From NCBI RefSeq assembly GCF_028280385.1, contig NZ_JANQLX010000003.1, positions 62,001 through 126,000 on the forward strand: a DNA stretch of 64,000 bases, given 5' to 3'. Shown piece by piece: positions 9,515 to 17,985 of this stretch. The DNA comes from Allomuricauda sp. GTDB lineage: Bacteria; Bacteroidota; Bacteroidia; Flavobacteriales; Flavobacteriaceae. The position numbers were made by a program, and so were the translations under genes. Below the pieces are notes generated by a model that was not told the origin of the DNA, searched no databases, and worked only from the letters and a program-made list of their open reading frames with translations. Positions within the stretch are counted from its first letter, which is position 1. Every line of letters begins with the position of its first letter.

Positions 9515-10654
9515 ATGCCAAAAAAAATTAGACTTGGTATTATTGGAGGAGGAGGGGATTCCCTCATTGGAGTGTTGCACAGGGTAGCCTCCTTTATCAA
9601 TGACAATTATGTAATAGTGGGGGCCGTCTTTAACCCGGATTATGAACAGAATTTGGCCTTTGCCAAAGAAATAGATATCCCAACGGACAGGGTCTATAAG
9701 GATTTTGATACGCTTGTTGAGGAAGAATTAAAACTTCCAGAAGACGAGCGGATTCAGGTCTGCTCCATTCTGACCCCAAATTTCCTACACTATCCAATGG
9801 CCAAAAAATTGTTGGACAATGGGTTCCATGTCATTTGCGAAAAGCCAATGACCATGACGTATGAAGAGGCAAAATCCCTTCAGGAGTCCCATGAAAAATC
9901 AGGAAAGGTGTTCGCACTGACGCATACCTACACGGGGTACCCCATGGTACGCCAAATGCGGGAGATGATCAGGGCAGGCGCTCTGGGAAAAATCCATAAA
10001 GTGGACGCGCGGTACTATCAGGGATGGATAAATACGGTCATCCATGACAAGGAGAAACGGTCCACCGTTTGGCGGTTGGATCCAAAAAAGGCCGGAATAA
10101 GTTCCTGCATAGGGGACATTGGGGTACATGCCTCCAACCTCATTGAATATACCACGGGCTTAAAGATTAAATCGGTTTTATGCGATTTTAATTACCTCTA
10201 TGACGATAATGTTATGGATGTGGACGGAACCGTTCTGATCCGACTTGACAAACATGTGAAAGGCGTGGTAAGGGCAAGTCAGGTTGCCACCGGGGAGGAA
10301 AACGGATTGGCCATTGCCATCTATGGCGAAAAAGGCGCTTTTAGATGGGAACAGGAAAAGCCAAATTTCCTTTACAAAATGAGCGATACAGAACCAATGC
10401 AGGTGTATAAACCAGGGCATGCATACAATTCTGAACTTTCATTAAAAGCTTCAAAAATCCCGGCGGGACACCCAGAAGGAATTTTTGATTCCATGGCCAA
10501 CATTTATCTCGGTGCGGCGAGGGCCATCCGGGGCGAGGATTATAATGATGGCGAGTTCCCAACCATGCGTGATGGGGTACGTGGCATGAATTTCATTGAA
10601 AGCACCGTTACTTCGCACAAAAATGGAAATGTTTGGATAGAACTTGACGATTAA
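9515..10654 (+). CDS. Gfo/Idh/MocA family NAD(P)-dependent oxidoreductase
   Basis: This 379-residue protein has an N-terminal Rossmann fold starting IRLGIIGGGGDS. The family signature EKP (residues 109-111, CEKPMTM) and the C-terminal catalytic Asp/His pair in IGDIGVH (D203, H207) are present. There is no export signal, so it acts in the cytoplasm. Members oxidise or reduce sugars at C2 or C3, and several act on 3-keto-glycosides. Placed after two MFS carriers and close to DUF1080 genes, it could reduce an imported 3-keto-sugar back to the hexose. It is probably the last gene of the 5591-10654 run, followed by a hairpin at 10681. Confidence 0.92.
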   Translation: MPKKIRLGIIGGGGDSLIGVLHRVASFINDNYVIVGAVFNPDYEQNLAFAKEIDIPTDRVYKDFDTLVEEELKLPEDERIQVCSILTPNFLHYPMAKKLLDNGFHVICEKPMTMTYEEAKSLQESHEKSGKVFALTHTYTGYPMVRQMREMIRAGALGKIHKVDARYYQGWINTVIHDKEKRSTVWRLDPKKAGISSCIGDIGVHASNLIEYTTGLKIKSVLCDFNYLYDDNVMDVDGTVLIRLDKHVKGVVRASQVATGEENGLAIAIYGEKGAFRWEQEKPNFLYKMSDTEPMQVYKPGHAYNSELSLKASKIPAGHPEGIFDSMANIYLGAARAIRGEDYNDGEFPTMRDGVRGMNFIESTVTSHKNGNVWIELDD

Positions 10655-10680
10655 CAATCAACCCCAATACAAACTAGGAA

Positions 10681-10700
10681 ATGGCCGCTTATGCGGCCAT
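10681..10700. terminator. GC-rich hairpin between convergent genes
   Basis: ATGGCCGC-TTAT-GCGGCCAT forms an 8-bp stem with a 4-base loop, 26 bases after the Gfo/Idh/MocA stop and touching the stop codon of the minus-strand ASCH gene. No good T-run follows on either strand, so termination would be weak or Rho-assisted. Confidence 0.5.
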
Positions 10701-11164
10701 TATCTTTGAAAGACTTTTTCAAAGCGTTCGAAAACGACAATCATACTTTCCCTCGGAGTCCGATTAAATTCAGAAAGTTCCCGGGTGTAATAATCCCAAT
10801 GTGTTTTTTGCCAATGTTCCAAACTTTTATCCCCTTCACCTTCCAATCTAGCGTGTTCCGCATGGATGGCAAAGTAGGGTACTAATTTGACCGAAGTGGT
10901 TCTGATCACACATTTGGCCTTGCCGGCCCAATCCGTGACCACTGCAAAATCACCAATTTTGGGGAGTGTTTCCTTACGGTACTGCAACCCCAACAAAGAG
11001 TGGGAAGTGGCCCGTTTTATATCCTTACAAACGAGTTCCGCGCATGTATTGGCGTCCTTTTCATTGTCACAAAAGTGAATTACCCGAGGCGCATCCTCAG
11101 AGGCAAACTCCAAATGGGCATCCAAAAAATCGCCCCATAAATTGCGGGCAGAAGCATTTTCCAT
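10700..11164 (-). CDS. ASCH domain-containing protein
   Basis: This 154-residue cytoplasmic protein resembles the YhfF-type ASCH family. It shows the ASCH features of a beta-barrel with KIGDFAVVTDW and a charged C-terminal helix (HWDYYTRELSEFN). ASCH domains are PUA-related and thought to bind RNA, or in some cases to hydrolyse modified nucleosides; the exact role here is unknown. It is a single minus-strand gene inserted between the two plus-strand halves of the sugar locus and is probably unrelated to it. Confidence 0.85.
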   Translation of the reverse strand: MENASARNLWGDFLDAHLEFASEDAPRVIHFCDNEKDANTCAELVCKDIKRATSHSLLGLQYRKETLPKIGDFAVVTDWAGKAKCVIRTTSVKLVPYFAIHAEHARLEGEGDKSLEHWQKTHWDYYTRELSEFNRTPRESMIVVFERFEKVFQR

Positions 11165-11297
11165 AGTAGGTATTTAAGAAAATTTAATTTGAACCATGTT
11201 TTCAGACATTCCCCGTCCTGCCCAACCTTTCTGGTTGGAACTCGCAGCGGCCATGTCTATTTATTCCACATTTTCGATAACAATTGTGCTATATTAA

Positions 11298-11328
11298 TTG
11301 AGGGCTTATCCCTATATTTATAACTTTC
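11298..11328 (+). promoter_or_regulatory. Putative promoter of the isomerase-DUF1080 operon
   Basis: TTG at 11298-11300, a 20-base spacer and TAACTTTC at 11321-11328 match the Bacteroidetes form TTG-N17-23-TAnnTTTG with one mismatch. It would give a leader of about 90 bases before the ATG at 11425. Confidence 0.42.
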
Positions 11329-11424
11329 CGATGGGAAGATATAAACATCCTTTGTTTTTTCTTAAATATAGGATATAAATCATAAAATTTTAACGAACAA
11401 TCAACTCAAGGTAAATCAGTTTGA

Positions 11425-12477
11425 ATGAAAACAATCAAAGGACCAGCTGTTTTTTTGGCACAATTTGTAGATAGTGAACCACCATTCAATTCGTTGGATG
11501 GACTGTGTAAATGGGCATCGGATTTAGGGTATAAAGGAATTCAGATCCCAACTTGGGAGTCCTTCCTGATCGATTTGGACAAGGCGGCTGAAAGTCAAGA
11601 TTATTGTGACGAACTCAAAGGCAAAATCAATTCATACGGACTGGAGATTACGGAGTTGTCCACTCATTTACAGGGACAATTGGTTGCGGTGCACCCCGCT
11701 TATGATATCATGTTCGACAATTTTGCGCCCGATGCTGTAAAAAACAATCCCAAAGCACGCACGGAATGGGCCGTGGAAACGGTTAAAAAAGCAGCTACGG
11801 CAAGTAGAAGGTTGGGCCTAAAAGCACATGCCACCTTCTCCGGGGCATTGCTTTGGCATACGGCACATCCTTGGCCCCAAAGACCTCCAGGTCTGGTAGA
11901 AATGGGATTCGAGGAATTGGCCAATCGCTGGATGCCCATATTGGATCATTATGATAAAGAAGGAGTGGACGTATGCTATGAGATCCATCCTGGCGAAGAT
12001 TTGCATGACGGGGATACCTTTGAGCGCTTTCTGGAGGCTACAGGGAACCACAAACGGGTAAATATCCTTTATGATCCCAGCCATTTTGTATTGCAGCAAT
12101 TGGATTATATCGCCTACATTGATCACTACCATGAATTTATCAGATCATTTCACGTAAAGGACTCAGAGTTCAATCCAACTGGGAAAAAGGGCGCCTTTGG
12201 AGGCTACAATGATTGGGGAGATCGAGCGGGGAGATATCGTTCCCTGGGAGATGGCCAAATCGATTTTAAGACCATTTTTTCCAAGCTTACCCAGTACGGT
12301 TGTGATGTTTGGGCGGTAATGGAATGGGAATGCTGTATCAAAAGCCCGGAGCAGGGAGCCCGTGAAGGGGCCAAGTTCATCCAAGACCATATCATTGAGG
12401 CCACCACCAAAACGTTCGACGATTTTGCAGGGGCTTCAACAGACAAGGAAAAACTTAAAAAAATATTGGGATTATGA
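11425..12477 (+). CDS. TIM-barrel sugar isomerase/epimerase family protein
   Basis: This 350-residue protein has no export signal, so it is cytoplasmic, unlike the related lipoprotein at 5591. It is an AP-endonuclease-2 type TIM barrel. Probable metal ligands lie in CYEIHPGED (Glu), LYDPSHF (Asp/His), SFHVKDSE (His/Asp) and VMEWEC (Glu). Related enzymes isomerise or epimerise ketosugars and act next to Gfo/Idh/MocA dehydrogenases. Its stop overlaps the start of the first DUF1080 gene by four bases (ATGA), showing translational coupling and a joint pathway. Confidence 0.88.
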   Translation: MKTIKGPAVFLAQFVDSEPPFNSLDGLCKWASDLGYKGIQIPTWESFLIDLDKAAESQDYCDELKGKINSYGLEITELSTHLQGQLVAVHPAYDIMFDNFAPDAVKNNPKARTEWAVETVKKAATASRRLGLKAHATFSGALLWHTAHPWPQRPPGLVEMGFEELANRWMPILDHYDKEGVDVCYEIHPGEDLHDGDTFERFLEATGNHKRVNILYDPSHFVLQQLDYIAYIDHYHEFIRSFHVKDSEFNPTGKKGAFGGYNDWGDRAGRYRSLGDGQIDFKTIFSKLTQYGCDVWAVMEWECCIKSPEQGAREGAKFIQDHIIEATTKTFDDFAGASTDKEKLKKILGL

Positions 12478-13241
12478 GAAATATTATACTGATTGCATTG
12501 GTGATTCTTGCCTTTGGCTGTCGTCAAAAAGAGGCAAAGTCAAAAGAAGTGGATGCAGACCCAATGGCGGGCTCTGGCACTGAAGTAGCATCCCCTGAGG
12601 TAGCCAAGGAAAATGAGTGGGCCACCCTGTTTGATGGATCTTCATTTGATCAGTGGCACTATTATAATGGAGAAGCAATATCCGATCCCTGGAAATTGGA
12701 GGAAGGTGCCATGGTTTTTTATCCCCCTGCCGAACGTCAAAAAGGGACCAGTTACAATATCGTTACCAATAAGGAATACACCAATTTTGTGTTGAGCTTG
12801 GAATGGAAGGTCTCTAAAGGCGGCAATAGTGGAATATTCTGGGGGGTGCATGAAAGCGATGCTTTTGGACAGCCCTACCAGACAGGACCTGAAATCCAGG
12901 TATTGGATGACGACAACCACCCAGATGCCAAAAATGGGACCACGCATCAAGCAGGGGCACTATACGACATGATTGCCCCTTCCAAAAAAGTGGTGAAACC
13001 TGCTGGCGAATGGAATGCAGTTGAGATCATGATCAATCATGAAGCCAACATGGGGCATGTAATGCTCAACGGTGAGAAAATTGTGGAGTTCCCGGTGCAC
13101 GGAGAAGCTTGGGATGCCATGGTGGCCGATTCAAAGTTTGCGGATTGGGAAGGATTTGGCGCATACAGAACAGGAAAAATTGGACTACAGGACCATGGAG
13201 ATATCGTGGCCTATAGAAACATCAAAATCAAACAACTCTAG
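12474..13241 (+). CDS. DUF1080 lipoprotein (3-keto-glycoside hydrolase family)
   Basis: This 255-residue protein has a lipoprotein signal with lipobox AFGC (C16) and a short linker. A concanavalin-like DUF1080 domain follows from about residue 43 (WATLFDGSSFDQWHYY). Conserved family pieces are visible: GGNSGIFWGVHE, GPEIQVLDD, HQAGALYDM and the C-terminal GKIGLQDHG. Members of this family have been shown to cleave 3-keto-glycosides, probably by elimination and hydration rather than by classic acid hydrolysis. The lipid anchor places it in the periplasm or on the outer membrane. It is coupled to the isomerase upstream, and a second DUF1080 gene starts 2 bases downstream. Confidence 0.9.
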   Translation: MRNIILIALVILAFGCRQKEAKSKEVDADPMAGSGTEVASPEVAKENEWATLFDGSSFDQWHYYNGEAISDPWKLEEGAMVFYPPAERQKGTSYNIVTNKEYTNFVLSLEWKVSKGGNSGIFWGVHESDAFGQPYQTGPEIQVLDDDNHPDAKNGTTHQAGALYDMIAPSKKVVKPAGEWNAVEIMINHEANMGHVMLNGEKIVEFPVHGEAWDAMVADSKFADWEGFGAYRTGKIGLQDHGDIVAYRNIKIKQL

Positions 13242-13242
13242 C

Positions 13243-14001
13243 ATGCAAAAAATGCGATTGCTGGCCGCGATATGCTTTTTTATATCTGTGGCAACTACCG
13301 TGGCACAGGTAAAATCCCCCACCAACCCAGAAGCAACGGAAATATACGAACCAGTTCCGCCTAAAGTAGTTCCAGGAAAAAATGGGGCACCTCCAAGTGA
13401 TGCCATCATCCTCTTTGATGGCAGCAATTTTGACCAGTGGGTAAGCAGTAGCGACAGCACAGCGGTGCAATGGCACCGGAACCAGGATGGAAGTATGACA
13501 GTGAAGGATAAAACGGGCAATATCCAGACCAAACAAAACTTTGGAAGTGTACAATTGCACATCGAATGGCGATCCCCGGGGGAAGTCCAAAGAGATGGGC
13601 AAAATAGGGCCAATAGCGGGGTGTTTTTACAAAGTCTGTACGAAGTACAGGTTTTGGACAACAACGATAATGACACTTATGTAAACGGGCAAGTGGGCTC
13701 CATTTACAAGCAATCTGTACCCATGGCCATGGCCTCGGTGCCATCCGGCGAATGGAATACCTATGATATTATCTATCATGCCCCAAAATTTAGCAAGGGA
13801 GGAAATATTGAGGAACCAGCAACCATAACCGTTATCCATAACGGAGTGCTGATCCAAGATCATTTCAAAATTGAAGGCCCTTCAGAATACATAGGTTGGC
13901 CCAAATATAGACCCCATGGAAAATTGCCCTTGATGCTCCAAGACCACAGGGACAACAGCCGGGTAAGCTATAGAAATATTTGGGTTAGGGAATTGGATTA
14001 G
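13243..14001 (+). CDS. Second DUF1080 protein, secreted (3-keto-glycoside hydrolase family)
   Basis: This 252-residue protein starts at the ATG at 13243, two bases after the preceding stop. A longer frame open from 13072 would overlap the previous gene and hide the signal peptide (MQKMRLLAAICFFISVA...AQ). It is exported but has no lipobox cysteine, unlike its neighbour. The DUF1080 fold starts near residue 48 (IILFDGSNFDQWVSS). Family motifs NSGVFLQSLYEVQVLDN, GSIYKQ and LPLMLQDHRD are present. It shares architecture with the first DUF1080 but the sequences differ widely, so the two probably have different substrates. It ends the operon. Confidence 0.9.
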   Translation: MQKMRLLAAICFFISVATTVAQVKSPTNPEATEIYEPVPPKVVPGKNGAPPSDAIILFDGSNFDQWVSSSDSTAVQWHRNQDGSMTVKDKTGNIQTKQNFGSVQLHIEWRSPGEVQRDGQNRANSGVFLQSLYEVQVLDNNDNDTYVNGQVGSIYKQSVPMAMASVPSGEWNTYDIIYHAPKFSKGGNIEEPATITVIHNGVLIQDHFKIEGPSEYIGWPKYRPHGKLPLMLQDHRDNSRVSYRNIWVRELD

Positions 14002-14059
14002 TTGCCCAAAAACTATTGTGTCCCATTCTTACGGACAAAGGGCCAAACCCTATTTTGGT

Positions 14060-14067
14060 TACCTTTG
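14060..14067 (+). promoter_or_regulatory. -7 element of the yicC-gmk-nadD operon
   Basis: TACCTTTG is an exact match to TAnnTTTG, 20 bases before the yicC ATG. No TTG lies at the expected distance upstream, so the -33 element is weak. Confidence 0.4.
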
Positions 14068-14087
14068 CCAAAATTTAATCATTCCAT

Positions 14088-14945
14088 ATGATTCAATCGA
14101 TGACCGGTTTTGGAAAGCACGTAGTGCAGCTTCCTTCCAAAAAAGTGACCATAGAAATTAAATCCCTAAACAGTAAAAATTTGGATATCAATGCCAGAAT
14201 TCCCCAAGCCTATAGGGAAAAGGAGCTGGAATTGAGAAAAATGATCGCAGATGTCCTAGTTCGTGGCAAAGTGGATTTGGGATTGTATGTGGAAATCACT
14301 GGGGAAGAAACCACTGCGGAGGTCAACCAAGGGGTCGTAAAAAAGTACATGCAGCAACTCTCCAACATTGCGGAAGGGGATGACCTAAAACTATTGGAAC
14401 TTGCCCTGCGGATGCCTGATACCATGAAAACCGATAAGAATGATATTGATGCAGAGGAATACAGCGCTATAAAAGCAGCCATGAAACAGGCACTGTTGGC
14501 TATTTCAAAATTTAGAAGTGAGGAGGGTAAGGTTTTGGAAAATGACTTCCTGATGCGACTAAAAGGATTGAATGAACTTTTGCAAAGTGTACAGGAAATG
14601 GATCCAGAGCGCCTGAACAGTGTTAGGGAACGCTTGGAAAGGGCTGTGGCGGATCTAACAGTGGAAGTGGATGCCAATAGATTTGAGCAGGAATTGATCT
14701 ATTATTTGGAAAAGTACGATATCACCGAGGAAAAAGTGCGCTTGGACAATCACTTGAAGTATTTTGAAACCACTTTGATGTCCAAGGATTCCAACGGAAA
14801 AAAACTTGGGTTTATCGCCCAGGAAATAGGAAGGGAGATCAACACCATTGGTTCCAAGGCCAATTATGCGCCCATGCAACAGTTGGTTGTGCAGATGAAG
14901 GACGAGCTGGAAAAGATCAAGGAACAAATGCTGAACGTACTATGA
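14088..14945 (+). CDS. yicC: YicC family endoribonuclease
   Basis: This 285-residue protein has the family start IQSMTGFG and the conserved end IGSKANYAPMQQLVVQMKDELEKIKEQ (cited as family landmarks near residues 252-280). YicC-type proteins are metal-dependent endoribonucleases implicated in stationary-phase fitness and small-RNA turnover in other bacteria. The yicC-gmk pairing is conserved in many genomes. The stop overlaps the gmk start by four bases (ATGA), so the two are translationally coupled. Confidence 0.93.
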   Translation: MIQSMTGFGKHVVQLPSKKVTIEIKSLNSKNLDINARIPQAYREKELELRKMIADVLVRGKVDLGLYVEITGEETTAEVNQGVVKKYMQQLSNIAEGDDLKLLELALRMPDTMKTDKNDIDAEEYSAIKAAMKQALLAISKFRSEEGKVLENDFLMRLKGLNELLQSVQEMDPERLNSVRERLERAVADLTVEVDANRFEQELIYYLEKYDITEEKVRLDNHLKYFETTLMSKDSNGKKLGFIAQEIGREINTIGSKANYAPMQQLVVQMKDELEKIKEQMLNVL

Positions 14946-15541
14946 CAAAAGGGGGCAAGCTCATTATTTTCTCTGCACCATCGGGCAGTGGGAAAACGAC
15001 CATAGTCAAACATCTTCTGAAACAACCCGAACTCAATTTGGCCTTTTCAGTTTCGGCAACTTCAAGACCCCCAAGGGGCAGTGAAAGGGACGGGGTGAAC
15101 TATTACTTTATGTCTATTTCCGATTTTAAAAAACACATTAAAAATGGTGATTTTCTGGAATGGGAAGAGGTGTATCGCGACAATTTTTATGGCACGCTAA
15201 AAAGTGAGGTGGAAAGATTGTGGGCAGAGGGAAAAAACGTGATTTTTGATATTGACGTGGTTGGCGGACTACGAATCAAAAAGAAGTTCCCGGAAGAAAC
15301 CCTGGCGGTATTTGTAAAACCGCCCAGTGTGGACGAACTCAAAATCCGACTTAAAAAGAGAAGTACGGAAAGTGACGACAAAATTAACATGAGGGTGGCC
15401 AAGGCTTCAGTGGAATTGGCAACCGCACCCCAATTTGATAAAGTCATTAAAAACTATGACCTGGATGTTGCCCTGCAAGAAGCCCATCAGATGGTGGCGG
15501 AATATGTAGGCGCACAATTGTCCGATCAGGAAGACGAATAG
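14942..15541 (+). CDS. gmk: Guanylate kinase
   Basis: This 199-residue enzyme phosphorylates GMP to GDP with ATP. The P-loop is SAPSGSGKTT (about residues 10-19). The GMP-binding segment follows with SVSATSRPPR and the YYFMS region. The lid and C-terminal helices complete a normal-length enzyme. It is coupled to yicC upstream and separated by one base from nadD downstream. Confidence 0.97.
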   Translation: MTKGGKLIIFSAPSGSGKTTIVKHLLKQPELNLAFSVSATSRPPRGSERDGVNYYFMSISDFKKHIKNGDFLEWEEVYRDNFYGTLKSEVERLWAEGKNVIFDIDVVGGLRIKKKFPEETLAVFVKPPSVDELKIRLKKRSTESDDKINMRVAKASVELATAPQFDKVIKNYDLDVALQEAHQMVAEYVGAQLSDQEDE

Positions 15542-15542
15542 A

Positions 15543-16127
15543 ATGAAGCAGGTAGGTCTTTATTTCGGAACCTTCAATCCCATCCATATTGGTCATTTGG
15601 TGATTGCCAACCATATGGTAGAGTTTTCCAAACTGGACGAGGTCTGGTTTGTGATCACCCCGCAAAGCCCTTTTAAGACCAAACAATCCCTTTTGGACAA
15701 CCATCACCGTTACCAAATGGTTTTTGAAGCCATTCAGGAATATCCCAAGTTAAGGGCCAGTAAGATTGAATTTGACCTACCGCAACCCAACTACACGGTG
15801 AACACCTTGGCACATTTGGTGGATGCACATGGAACTGACCATCACTTTTGTCTGATCATGGGAGAGGACAATCTGAAAAGTTTCCATAAATGGAAGAACT
15901 TTGAGACCATTCTTGAGAACCATAGTATTTATGTATATCCAAGAATTTCCAAAGGGGATGTTGCACCCAAGTTCCAAGAGCACCCTGAAGTACATCGGGT
16001 GGATGCGCCCATCATGGAAATATCATCCACATTTATCCGAAGGGCCCATAAGGAAGGTAGGAATATAAGACCCTTGCTCCCAGAAAGTGTTTGGAAGTAT
16101 ATGGATGAAATGAATTTTTATCGCTGA
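15543..16127 (+). CDS. nadD: Nicotinate-nucleotide adenylyltransferase
   Basis: This 194-residue enzyme joins nicotinate mononucleotide and ATP to form deamido-NAD in NAD synthesis. The nucleotidyltransferase motif GTFNPIHIGH is at residues 9-18. The second signature, ISSTFIR, lies near residue 160. The length is typical. It is the last gene of yicC-gmk-nadD and converges with a GH130-like gene after 14 bases; no strong terminator is visible in that gap. Confidence 0.96.
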   Translation: MKQVGLYFGTFNPIHIGHLVIANHMVEFSKLDEVWFVITPQSPFKTKQSLLDNHHRYQMVFEAIQEYPKLRASKIEFDLPQPNYTVNTLAHLVDAHGTDHHFCLIMGEDNLKSFHKWKNFETILENHSIYVYPRISKGDVAPKFQEHPEVHRVDAPIMEISSTFIRRAHKEGRNIRPLLPESVWKYMDEMNFYR

Positions 16128-16141
16128 AAATCGGGTTAAGA

Positions 16142-17248
16142 CTATTCTTTGGCCAAGGTTACCCCTACCATGCTATCTGCAGTCCCATAATACAAATACC
16201 AATAACCCTTGAACAGCACCAAGCCTTCCAAAAAGGTAGTGCCATCGGCATATTGCCCCGATTTTTCAAAGGGAAGTTCAGGTTGGATAAATGGACTTGT
16301 GGTGCGGTCCAATAATTTCCAGGGTTCTTTGGCGTCAAAAAGAGCTTGCCCGCCAGTATATACCCTATTCCCCAACTCTGCAACTCCAATGTTTTGGGAA
16401 TTGCCGGCATTGTACAAAACCACAATCCCATCTTTTGTCAACAGCGGTGGTGGACCTGCTTCCACCAACCACGAATCAAAATAGCCTGGTCTGGGGCTTA
16501 GCACAGGGGCCAAATTCCCCTCATAGGTTTCTACGGGCGTCCAGTTGATCAAATCCTGGGAATAGGCCAGCCAAATATGGGGCACTCCGTAGTACATCCA
16601 GTACTTGCCATTGATTTTGGCCGCAATCGGCTTTCCATTTTTTAATTGCGTCACAATAGCACCGGACTTGGTTTCTTGGTCCAAGTATTTTTCATTTTTA
16701 TGGGCCTTGAAAACGGGGCCGTGCTTTTTCCATTCCACTAGGTTGTGGGAAGTAGCAACTGCCAATCTGGGAACCTTACGGTTCCATTGGGTATAGGTAA
16801 GTACATATAAGCCTTCTTCGGTCTCCACTATCCGTGGATCTTCGGTGCCACCAGGAAATTCATTGGATTTCTGAGGGTCCTCATCGGGATAAAACACAGG
16901 GCGCTTTCCGGTGATATACGTAATGCCATCATTGGATGTGGCCAAACCAATTCTGGAGGTATGTCCGCCTATTTCTTTTTCACCCAACTTCTCCTCTGCA
17001 CGATAAAGCACATGTATTTGACCATCCTTTACCAGGGCGGCGGGATTAAAGGTGGCCATTGATTCCCAGAAAACGGTCTTCCCCGTAATTGGGTCTTTAA
17101 ATGTGGATTCCAAGTTTTTTTGGATAATGGGTTTTGCTCCCTCCGGTCGTAGAAATGGTCCCAACATCCAGGATTTTTCCATTTCCTGTGCCCAGGAGAT
17201 GGCGGCGCACAACAAAAAGGAGGTAATCAGGATGGTTTTGGCTTTCAT
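16142..17248 (-). CDS. GH130-like beta-propeller glycosidase/phosphorylase, secreted
   Basis: This 368-residue protein has a signal peptide ending near WAQ. The ATG at 17248 is preferred over an in-frame TTG three bases upstream, and it overlaps the previous stop by one base (TGATG). The protein is a five-bladed propeller resembling glycoside hydrolase family 130, with FNPAAL, LYRAEE, GGTEDPRI and WLVEAGPPP blade segments. GH130 members phosphorolyse beta-mannosides, and some hydrolyse them. The secreted location argues for hydrolysis here, since free phosphate is scarce outside the cell (inference). A GH43- or GH32-like relative is the alternative. Confidence 0.8.
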   Translation of the reverse strand: MKAKTILITSFLLCAAISWAQEMEKSWMLGPFLRPEGAKPIIQKNLESTFKDPITGKTVFWESMATFNPAALVKDGQIHVLYRAEEKLGEKEIGGHTSRIGLATSNDGITYITGKRPVFYPDEDPQKSNEFPGGTEDPRIVETEEGLYVLTYTQWNRKVPRLAVATSHNLVEWKKHGPVFKAHKNEKYLDQETKSGAIVTQLKNGKPIAAKINGKYWMYYGVPHIWLAYSQDLINWTPVETYEGNLAPVLSPRPGYFDSWLVEAGPPPLLTKDGIVVLYNAGNSQNIGVAELGNRVYTGGQALFDAKEPWKLLDRTTSPFIQPELPFEKSGQYADGTTFLEGLVLFKGYWYLYYGTADSMVGVTLAKE

Positions 17249-17961
17249 CAATCTTGGGCTTCAAGAATATCCGTTCCCAAATATTTGTTGTTCTTGTTGT
17301 AGTACCAAGCTCTGGTCTTGGGCATTTTTATCCCATTTATCTCCTCAAGACCTTGCAAGGTGATGTATTCTCCGTCACCTTTGGTTACATCATGATAAAA
17401 TTGGTAGACTTCCATGGCATAGGTACTGGGGTCAAAATAGAAATACCAGACATCCCTCCCTACATTTTCGTCATAAGTGACCTTTAATACCAAATATTCC
17501 TTGCCTTTGAATGTTTTCCTTTCCACTTGCTCCCCTAAGTGGGCCCCGGGGTCTTTTATTTTCATGGGTAAACCGTACAAATAGGTGTAGTAGTCCCTCA
17601 TCTTTTGTCCCCGCTCACAAGTAAGCCTATATTTTTTCCGGTCTTCCCCAGAAATGTCATTTGAGTTGTTTAAGGTGATGGTGCACTCCTTTTTATCAAA
17701 TGAATAGGCATATTTGGCACCGTCCTTTTCCACCTCCAACACAAATTGTTGTTTGGGAATATCTAAATGGATTACGCTGCTGCGATTGGAAGAGTTTGGG
17801 GTTTCCATGACCACCTTGAAGGAACCCTGAAACTTGCCCCAATTGTTGTTTGGATCGTGAAACGCAATGGATTTTTCCAATACGTCCTTGGGTGTAATGG
17901 ACTGTGCCATTCCCGTACTGCTAATCAGCAATACCCCCAGTATAGTAACTATTGTTCGCAT
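17248..17961 (-). CDS. DUF6503 family protein, exported
   Basis: This 237-residue protein has a signal peptide (TIVTILGVLLISSTGMAQ) and a beta-rich body resembling the LolA-like DUF6503 family common in Flavobacteriia. Its substrate or partner is unknown. Segments such as YTYLYGLPMKIKDPG and VWYFYFDPSTYAMEVYQF are family-like. It is translationally coupled to the GH130-like gene and follows the phosphate carrier gene by 24 bases. The three may form one transcript. Confidence 0.75.
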   Translation of the reverse strand: MRTIVTILGVLLISSTGMAQSITPKDVLEKSIAFHDPNNNWGKFQGSFKVVMETPNSSNRSSVIHLDIPKQQFVLEVEKDGAKYAYSFDKKECTITLNNSNDISGEDRKKYRLTCERGQKMRDYYTYLYGLPMKIKDPGAHLGEQVERKTFKGKEYLVLKVTYDENVGRDVWYFYFDPSTYAMEVYQFYHDVTKGDGEYITLQGLEEINGIKMPKTRAWYYNKNNKYLGTDILEAQD

Positions 17962-17985
17962 GGGCTTAAGATAGTCAATTTACCC

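Noticed and set aside
11222..11238. CCAACC/GGTTGG small hairpin upstream of the isomerase operon
   Set aside because: It is short and lies upstream of the putative promoter; no role can be supported.
13072..13242. Longer start for the second DUF1080 gene
   Set aside because: It would overlap the first DUF1080 gene and put 57 non-family residues before a clear signal peptide; the ATG at 13243 is used.
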